A stretch of DNA of 64,000 nt, taken from JACNKJ01 sp964440095. Lineage in GTDB: Bacteria; Krumholzibacteriota; Krumholzibacteriia; JACNKJ01. Within the stretch, counting starts at the first letter, position 1. Each line of letters opens with the position of its first letter. Under the pieces are notes generated by a model, which was not told the origin of the DNA, ran no database searches, and worked only from the letters and a program-made list of their open reading frames with translations. The position numbers were made by a program, and so were the translations under genes. The stretch is from the NCBI GenBank assembly GCA_964440095.1, contig CAYTPZ010000001.1:1-64000 (forward strand), written 5' to 3'. Shown piece by piece: positions 58,616-64,000 of this stretch.

Positions 58616-59926
58616 ATGGATAGACTGCACAAGACCAGCCGGTATTTTCTCGAACACCTGGTTCCCAGGGACGCCCTGGATACCGCTCAGGAAGTTCGGC
58701 TGAAGGCCATCCTATCCGAGGATGACGACATGAATATGCGAGGCTTCGCCAGAGAACTGGCGGAAGCCCTGGCGGAGCGAGGTCTATTCAAGAGAGTTGA
58801 CGATTACCAGTATCTCGATCCGAAAAGTGGAGCCCGCTTCCGATTTCCCACGGCTGCAGCCGCTTCTGTGGCCAATCCGCCCGAAGAATTGCCGAAAAAT
58901 GATCCCATGTCCGGTCGCGCCCTTCTTCCACCGCAATCCGAGCAGTTGGAAGAAATCTATGACGAGGTGCTTTCGGCTATAAGGCTTGAGGAGAGAAGCC
59001 CAGGATCGGAATCCGGACTCGGCAGATTACTCGGCCTCCTGGATCGCTGGGTCAGCAATGTGGACTATCAGCTCTATTGCTTTCTCTCCGGGTCTGAAAT
59101 CCCTGACCAGTTTGCCGATCAGATCCTGGTCATCGAACCGGCTACCCTCGATCTATCACATCCTTTTCGCCAGGTGATTCACCGCAAGGTAGCTCTCCAG
59201 CTACTTGCCGATGACCCGAGTTTTCTGAACTTCCCCAAGCGACCTCAGGGAGTGAAAAGCGGTGTGTATCTGCTGCCCCTCTTTTTGGACGGAAAACCCT
59301 GGGGTGTGCTCGATATACTGCTTCCCATAGATGAGGCCGACGAGAAGCTGGAGGGCAAACTTCAGCTTTTGGCCAGTGCCTTGTCGCACCAGATCTACAA
59401 TCATCGCATTCTCTCAAAGGTGGTTTTCGTCGATTGGACCACCCAGGTTTACAATCGAACCTTTCTGGAAATTCAGTTACCCGTGGAAATCGAGAAGGCC
59501 CAGCGGAACAAAGAACATCTGGCACTGCTGGTGTTGGACCTTGATGACTTCAAAAAAGTTAACGATGAGTGGGGGCATGCCCAGGGTGATCAAGTTCTCC
59601 GCGAGTTTGCCCAGGTATTGAAAACGACCTTCCGCAAAGTCGATCAGATCTTCCGATTCGGTGGAGAAGAGTTCGTTGTATTATTGCCACGCCTCGACCG
59701 TAATCGTGCCATCCGAGCCGCCGAGCGTGTGGCCAAGGCCATTCGACTCAGCACCTTTCTTAAAGATGAAACGCCTTCGGGCATCAAACTGACGGCGAGC
59801 ATCGGGGGTGCTATTTTCCCCGACATGGCCGCCAGTGATGCCCAGCTATTCCGCAAAGCTGACGAATCTTGTTATCGGGCCAAAGGCGAGGGCAAAGATC
59901 GCGTCGTATTCCCCGACGAGAAATAG
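58616..59926 (+). CDS. Diguanylate cyclase (GGDEF) with GAF-like sensor region
   Basis: This 436-residue soluble protein ends in a complete GGDEF domain (about 275-436) with the active-site loop FRFGGEEFVVLL and the metal/substrate motif LDLDDFKKVNDEWGHAQGDQVL. It therefore should make c-di-GMP. No RxxD inhibitory site precedes the GGEEF loop. The middle (about 110-270) is GAF-like; the N-terminal helical segment is unknown. If the 58553 GTG were used, 21 residues would be added. The PilZ protein at 4530 is a possible receptor. Confidence 0.9.
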   Translation: MDRLHKTSRYFLEHLVPRDALDTAQEVRLKAILSEDDDMNMRGFARELAEALAERGLFKRVDDYQYLDPKSGARFRFPTAAAASVANPPEELPKNDPMSGRALLPPQSEQLEEIYDEVLSAIRLEERSPGSESGLGRLLGLLDRWVSNVDYQLYCFLSGSEIPDQFADQILVIEPATLDLSHPFRQVIHRKVALQLLADDPSFLNFPKRPQGVKSGVYLLPLFLDGKPWGVLDILLPIDEADEKLEGKLQLLASALSHQIYNHRILSKVVFVDWTTQVYNRTFLEIQLPVEIEKAQRNKEHLALLVLDLDDFKKVNDEWGHAQGDQVLREFAQVLKTTFRKVDQIFRFGGEEFVVLLPRLDRNRAIRAAERVAKAIRLSTFLKDETPSGIKLTASIGGAIFPDMAASDAQLFRKADESCYRAKGEGKDRVVFPDEK

Positions 59927-59965
59927 TCTCCCTACCTCCTGTTTATTTTGCTCCGGAGAGTATCG

Positions 59966-61375
59966 GTGTTCCGATATCTAGCGGCAGGCTTATGCCTGGG
60001 GCTCATTCTGCGTCTAGGAGGGGAGCCCTTCATGCTTGCGGGTCTGCTACTAGCCCTGCCAGCGAAGCTTCTACCAGGCCGGCCTCGGTCTTTGGAATGG
60101 ACCTTCATAATAATTGCGCTTCTTGTGGGCTTTTTGGCTGCGGGTCAAATCGACGCCAAGGGGATTAACGACGGGCGCATTCATGGCATCTGGCGCTTCA
60201 CCTCCATGGTCAAGAATGGGATGTTCGCCGGTAGGTTGGCCGGTGGGGGCGACCTGATCATTCGTGGAGCAGGCCGGCACCTTCCGGTTCAGGGATCCGC
60301 CATGGAAGGCTCCGGCAGGATGCTTGAAAGTTCAGCCAACAGATCTCCTGAGTTTCGTCTCGATCAGTGGAGCTCCGAAAAATCTGAAAGCAGTATTGAG
60401 CGCCAGTCGCGCCTTGGGCGGCTTAGTGGAAGATCCCGGATTCTCTTTCCCCAAACCAGTGCTTACTCCCCAGAGCGCCGTCCACTGGCTCGTGCACTCT
60501 TGTTCGGTGATAAGCGGTCATTGCCCGGTACATTGCGCCGCAGTTTTCGGGACGCGGGCCTTGCCCATCTACTCGCCCTAAGTGGACTTCATGTGGGCCT
60601 CTTTCTCCTTTTGCTGAGGCGCAGCAGCATGCCCCTCTTGGGCCGCCCTTCACGGGCCGAATGGATACTCCTACCCTTGTTGCCTTTCCTTCCCGCATGG
60701 GGAGGAGGCGGCGCGTCCATCAATCGGGCCAGTTTTATGGCAGGTTATCTTCTCGTGGGGCGTAGACTGGGCGGCAGGCCCATGGGCGCGGAAGCCTTGG
60801 CATTTGCAGCTTGTGCTGAACTTGTATTAAGACCCGCATCTTTATTCGAGCCGGGATTTCAACTGAGCTATCTGGCCACAGCTGCACTCCTGGCCTTTCC
60901 GGGGAGGAAAGCCGCGATCGGCGCTTCAATAGTTAAGAAGTCACTTCACTATTTCCACGAAGGTATCTCTGTATCCACACTTTGCACGCTTGCCACGCTG
61001 CCGGTAATCCTGACCCGCTTTGATCGACTACCCCTGGGAGGACCCCTTTGGAACCTCCTGGCGGCACCCCTTACCGCAGCATCACTCTTCTCGGGATGGA
61101 GTATGCTCCCCTTTGGGCAGCTACCTGGATTCTGCATGATTCCGGACTTCTTCTTCGCCCGTCTCATAGACCTGGCCATTCTGGCCGGGTCCAAATGGCG
61201 TTTGCTGATGTCCGGCTTCGCGGCACCAGGCTGGACCTGGTTGGCCTGGGGCTGGGGAATGCGAGGCATTTTAAAGAACCGGAGAAAATCAGGCTGGATA
61301 CTAGCCGCTCTCCCCGCCGCCATAGGCTGGATTCTGGGAAGTCGAGCTTTTCATTGGGGTCCGCCTTCATTCTGA
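59966..61375 (+). CDS. comEC: ComEC/Rec2-family membrane protein (short form)
   Basis: This 469-residue polytopic membrane protein belongs to the DNA-uptake channel family. The diagnostic competence-domain sequence is GDKRSLPGTLRRSFRDAGLAHLLALSGLHVGLFLLLL, and later PGFQLSYLATAALLAFPGR. It keeps a small N-terminal region and the Competence membrane domain but lacks the C-terminal metallo-beta-lactamase domain of full ComEC (about 750 residues). GTG 59966 is chosen for the GGAGAG five bases before it. It is followed by purN. Confidence 0.85.
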   Translation: MFRYLAAGLCLGLILRLGGEPFMLAGLLLALPAKLLPGRPRSLEWTFIIIALLVGFLAAGQIDAKGINDGRIHGIWRFTSMVKNGMFAGRLAGGGDLIIRGAGRHLPVQGSAMEGSGRMLESSANRSPEFRLDQWSSEKSESSIERQSRLGRLSGRSRILFPQTSAYSPERRPLARALLFGDKRSLPGTLRRSFRDAGLAHLLALSGLHVGLFLLLLRRSSMPLLGRPSRAEWILLPLLPFLPAWGGGGASINRASFMAGYLLVGRRLGGRPMGAEALAFAACAELVLRPASLFEPGFQLSYLATAALLAFPGRKAAIGASIVKKSLHYFHEGISVSTLCTLATLPVILTRFDRLPLGGPLWNLLAAPLTAASLFSGWSMLPFGQLPGFCMIPDFFFARLIDLAILAGSKWRLLMSGFAAPGWTWLAWGWGMRGILKNRRKSGWILAALPAAIGWILGSRAFHWGPPSF

Positions 61376-61458
61376 GCGCAAAGAGTTGACAGGAACCACC
61401 GGCCTTTCTAGGATGCCCGCGTCGCCAAGTGCGTCTTCCCCAACAGCGCAGGTTTGCC

Positions 61459-62085
61459 ATGCAGCGGATCGCCGTCTTCGCCTCCGGACGCGGCTCTAAT
61501 TTTATTTCTCTCTTTTCGGCCTCCCAGGCCGGACGTTTTCCGGGGCACATCGTTCTCCTGGCAAGTGACAAGGCCGATGCTGGCGCCGTGGCCTTTGCTG
61601 CGGAAAATTGCATCGAGACCTTCGTATTGGATTCGAAAAAACCCAAAGGACGTCTCAGTCTCTCAGAAGAATCAGCCTTTCGTGACGCATGTCTTGCCGC
61701 CAAGGTGGATTGGATCTGTTTGGCGGGATTCATGCGCATTCTCAGGGGTCCATTACTGGAGGCTTTCCAAGGACGCATCCTGAACATCCATCCGGCCCTG
61801 CTACCTTCTTTCCCCGGCCTGGATTCACAAACGCAAGCCTTCGACTACGGCTCGAAGGTGGCCGGCTGCACGGTTCATTTTGTGGACGCAGGCGTGGATA
61901 CCGGCCCCATCGTCGCTCAATGTGCCGTGACCGTATTGGACGAAGATAGTCCCCAAGAACTCGCCGCGAGAATCCTCGAGCAAGAGCATCAGATCTTTCC
62001 AGAGGCACTGGCCAGGCTCTTCAATGAAAATTGGAGCCGTCAGGGCCGCCGCATCGTTTTCGCAAAACGAAAGGAATCCCCATGA
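61459..62085 (+). CDS. purN: Phosphoribosylglycinamide formyltransferase PurN
   Basis: This 208-residue enzyme transfers formyl from 10-formyl-THF to GAR, the third step of purine synthesis. Signatures are IAVFASGRGSN (phosphate-binding loop), the formyltransferase segment LAGFMRILRGPLLEAFQGRILNIHPALLPSFPG with catalytic Asn and His, and VHFVDAGVDTGPIVAQ with the catalytic Asp. The ATG at 61459 fits the conserved start; upstream codons are not supported. It overlaps purC by four bases. Confidence 0.96.
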   Translation: MQRIAVFASGRGSNFISLFSASQAGRFPGHIVLLASDKADAGAVAFAAENCIETFVLDSKKPKGRLSLSEESAFRDACLAAKVDWICLAGFMRILRGPLLEAFQGRILNIHPALLPSFPGLDSQTQAFDYGSKVAGCTVHFVDAGVDTGPIVAQCAVTVLDEDSPQELAARILEQEHQIFPEALARLFNENWSRQGRRIVFAKRKESP

Positions 62086-62972
62086 CGCGAAGTACTCTTC
62101 TGCGCAGCGAAGACCTGGGCCTCAAGCCCGATTACTGCGGCAAGGTCCGCGACCTTTTTGACCTGGGCGACAAACTGCTCATCGTCGCCACAGACCGCAT
62201 CAGTGCCTACGACCACATCATGCACGAAGCGGTCGAAGGCAAGGGCGAGATGCTCACACAGATCTCTGTTAAGTGGTTCAAGCTGTTGGAAGGTCTGGTG
62301 GCCCATCACCTGATCAGCGATGACTGGCAGGATTTCCCTGAGCCTTTCAATCGGCCGGAGCTGGGAAAACGCAGCATGCTCGTACACAAGACCGAGCGTT
62401 TCGACATCGAATGCGTCATCCGTGGATATCTCACGGGTTCGGGTCTTAAAGATTACAAGGCGAGCGGTAAGGTTTGCGGCATTGCCCTCCCCGAAGGACT
62501 TCGTGATGCCGACAAACTTCCCGAACCCATCTTCACGCCTGCGACCAAAGAAGATGAAGGCCACGACATGAATGTGGATCACGAAACTGCGGCAAGCATC
62601 GTGGGGGACAAGTGGTTCGAGCCCCTGGCCAATATCAGCCGTAGAATCTACGAGGCGGGAGAAGCTCATGCGCGCCAGCAGGGCATAATTATCGCCGATA
62701 CGAAGTTCGAATTCGGAATCTACGACGGAAAGATCATGCTCATCGACGAAGTACTCACGCCTGATAGTTCCCGCTTCTGGGAGGCGGGTAGTCTAGTTCC
62801 CGGCAAGTCGCCCACCTCATTCGATAAGCAGATTCTCCGCAACTGGCTCGATGAGCAGGGCTGGGATCGTGAGAGTTCGCCGCCGCATCTTCCTCAGGAT
62901 CTGCGTCAGCGAATCTACGCACGTTACGAAGAAATCCTCGTTAAACTGTTCCCGGGAAGTGTGGAGGCTTAA
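62082..62972 (+). CDS. purC: Phosphoribosylaminoimidazole-succinocarboxamide synthase PurC
   Basis: This 296-residue SAICAR synthetase joins aspartate to CAIR with ATP. Signatures include GKVRDLFDLGDKLLIVATDRISAYD (nucleotide-binding), ECVIRGYLTGSG, and FEFGIYDGKIMLIDEVLTPDSSRFW. It is the longer type found in yeast and many bacteria. The ATG at 62082 follows AAAGGAATCCCC inside the purN stop. Its stop overlaps the purH ATG. Confidence 0.97.
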   Translation: MTRSTLLRSEDLGLKPDYCGKVRDLFDLGDKLLIVATDRISAYDHIMHEAVEGKGEMLTQISVKWFKLLEGLVAHHLISDDWQDFPEPFNRPELGKRSMLVHKTERFDIECVIRGYLTGSGLKDYKASGKVCGIALPEGLRDADKLPEPIFTPATKEDEGHDMNVDHETAASIVGDKWFEPLANISRRIYEAGEAHARQQGIIIADTKFEFGIYDGKIMLIDEVLTPDSSRFWEAGSLVPGKSPTSFDKQILRNWLDEQGWDRESSPPHLPQDLRQRIYARYEEILVKLFPGSVEA

Positions 62973-64000
62973 TGAAGATCCGCAGGGCTCTACTCAGCGT
63001 CACTGACAAGTCTGAGTTGATCACTCTCGCCAAGTATCTTGTAGGCGAAGGCGTTGAACTCATTGCCAGCGGCGGTACGCGTAGTCATCTCGAAGAGGCC
63101 GGGATACCGGTTGTCGAGCTGGCTGCCTGGACGGGGAGTCCCGAGGCCTTGGGCGGACGAGTGAAAACACTCCATCCCAAGGTGTTTGGGGGAATCCTGG
63201 CCGATCCTGAACTGCACGGGGAAGATCTCGCAAATCTGGACTTCCCACTCATCGATCTTGTGGTCTGTAACCTCTATCGTTTCAAAGAGACTGCTTCCGA
63301 CAGCTCACGTAGTATCGAGGACATCATCGAGGCAATCGATATCGGTGGACCCAGCCTGATTCGCGCCTCGGCCAAGAATCATCGTCGTGTGAGCATTCTT
63401 TGCAGGACGGAAGATTACGAAGGCTTTATTGAGGCATGCAGGGCAGGTAGCGGAGATCCTGGTGCGGATAAACGCAGGGAGTGGGCCTCCACGGCTTTCG
63501 CCCAAACCCGAGATTACGATCTGGCCATTGCCGATTGGATGGGTCGAGGTGGTGGGGAATTCGGTGAGGAATTGCAATCGCTCAGGTACGGCGAAAATCC
63601 GCATCAAAAAGGTTGGTTGCATGCATGGCGAGCCAAGGAGCTTCCCTTCCATCAGCATCAGGGTAAAGATCTATCCTATAACAATATCTTGGATCTCGGC
63701 GGCGCTCTTGATCTGATCATGGATCTGGAAGGTCCTGCGGCGGCTGTGATCAAGCACAGCAACCCTTGTGGTGTAGGTTTTGGAGAAGACAGCGCGCAGG
63801 CCCTGGAACGCGCTTGGTCCAGCGATCCTGTGAGTGCTTTTGGTTCAGTGATCGCACTGAGTCACAAGGTATGCGAGAGGACCGCAGAATTCCTGGCCGA
63901 CAAATTCTTCGAGGTACTCGTTGCACCTGCCTTTGATGAGGCCGCCCTCGCTCGATTTTCGAAGAAAAAGAACCTGCGCGTGCTCTCACTGGAAGATCCA
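62972..64000 (+). CDS. purH: Bifunctional AICAR formyltransferase / IMP cyclohydrolase PurH (3' end outside window)
   Basis: The first 343 codons are present. The N-terminal IMP cyclohydrolase (MGS-like) domain has RALLSVTDKS, ASGGTRSHLEEAGI, GGRVKTLHPKVFGGIL and IDIGGPSLIRASAKN. The AICAR transformylase domain begins with LRYGENPHQKGW and continues through AVIKHSNPCGVG, whose Lys-His is catalytic. These are the last two steps to IMP. The frame is open to the window edge. It completes a comEC-purN-purC-purH run. Confidence 0.97.
   Translation, partial: MKIRRALLSVTDKSELITLAKYLVGEGVELIASGGTRSHLEEAGIPVVELAAWTGSPEALGGRVKTLHPKVFGGILADPELHGEDLANLDFPLIDLVVCNLYRFKETASDSSRSIEDIIEAIDIGGPSLIRASAKNHRRVSILCRTEDYEGFIEACRAGSGDPGADKRREWASTAFAQTRDYDLAIADWMGRGGGEFGEELQSLRYGENPHQKGWLHAWRAKELPFHQHQGKDLSYNNILDLGGALDLIMDLEGPAAAVIKHSNPCGVGFGEDSAQALERAWSSDPVSAFGSVIALSHKVCERTAEFLADKFFEVLVAPAFDEAALARFSKKKNLRVLSLEDP

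Noticed and set aside
1..64000. CRISPR arrays, tRNA or rRNA genes, insertion sequences and prophage genes
   Set aside because: I saw no regularly spaced repeats, no tRNA-like cloverleaf or rRNA sequence, and no transposase, integrase or phage structural protein in any frame.

Overview
The window is a chromosomal segment of about 57% GC (estimated by eye) from a flagellated, Gram-negative bacterium. Gram-negative architecture is shown by L- and P-ring genes (flgH, flgI, flgA), an outer-membrane PorV/PorQ-type barrel and a lipoprotein transglycosylase. Several features point to a deep lineage of the Fibrobacterota-Chlorobiota-Bacteroidota (FCB) group rather than to Proteobacteria: the alternative GlmU-like protein, the 30-residue COX24-like basic peptide, the PorV/PorQ-type protein, and flagellin control by FliW and CsrA. 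This placement is inference; no rRNA gene is present.

Layout. 1-644 has no convincing gene. 645-4889 is housekeeping: a GlmU-like nucleotidyl/acyltransferase, an HU protein, a tiny basic peptide, an RNase R without cold-shock domains, and a PilZ protein. 4986-7780 is an HDOD / SpoIIE-type PP2C / STAS signalling operon behind a probable sigma-28 promoter. 7971-55306 is an almost uninterrupted flagellar locus: (i) flgF-flgG-flgA-flgH-flgI-flgJ-flgN-flgK-flgL-fliW-csrA; (ii) two separately transcribed flagellin genes; (iii) fliD-fliS-(fliT-like); (iv) flgM; (v) a histidine kinase and a sigma-54 response regulator; (vi) a 23-gene run from a TPR protein through a second kinase/sigma-54 regulator pair, flgBC, fliEFGHIJ, a MotE-like gene, fliK, flgDE, flbD, motAB, fliLMNO; (vii) fliPQR-flhBAF, a small membrane protein, fliA and two small unknowns; (viii) an orphan FlrA/FleQ-like sigma-54 activator. 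Nearly all core structural, export and regulatory genes are present; flhG and chemotaxis genes are not. 55407-64000 holds a PorV/PorQ-type barrel gene, a convergent MltD-like transglycosylase, a diguanylate cyclase, comEC, and purN-purC-purH (purH is cut by the window end).

Regulation readable from the sequence. Both flagellin genes have textbook sigma-28 promoters, and similar but looser ones precede fliD and the HDOD operon. Each flagellin mRNA leader (about 80 nt) carries an ACGGAG hexaloop hairpin near its 5' end and a second hairpin placing the Shine-Dalgarno GGA in its loop. These are CsrA-type sites, and the fliW-csrA pair lies immediately upstream. Sigma-54-like -24/-12 elements precede flgM and, in a variant form, three large flagellar operons, matching the three sigma-54 activators in the locus. 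A hierarchy of FlrA-like activator and sigma-54 to hook-basal-body genes, then FliA/FlgM to filament genes, with FliW-CsrA control of flagellin translation, is the most economical reading.
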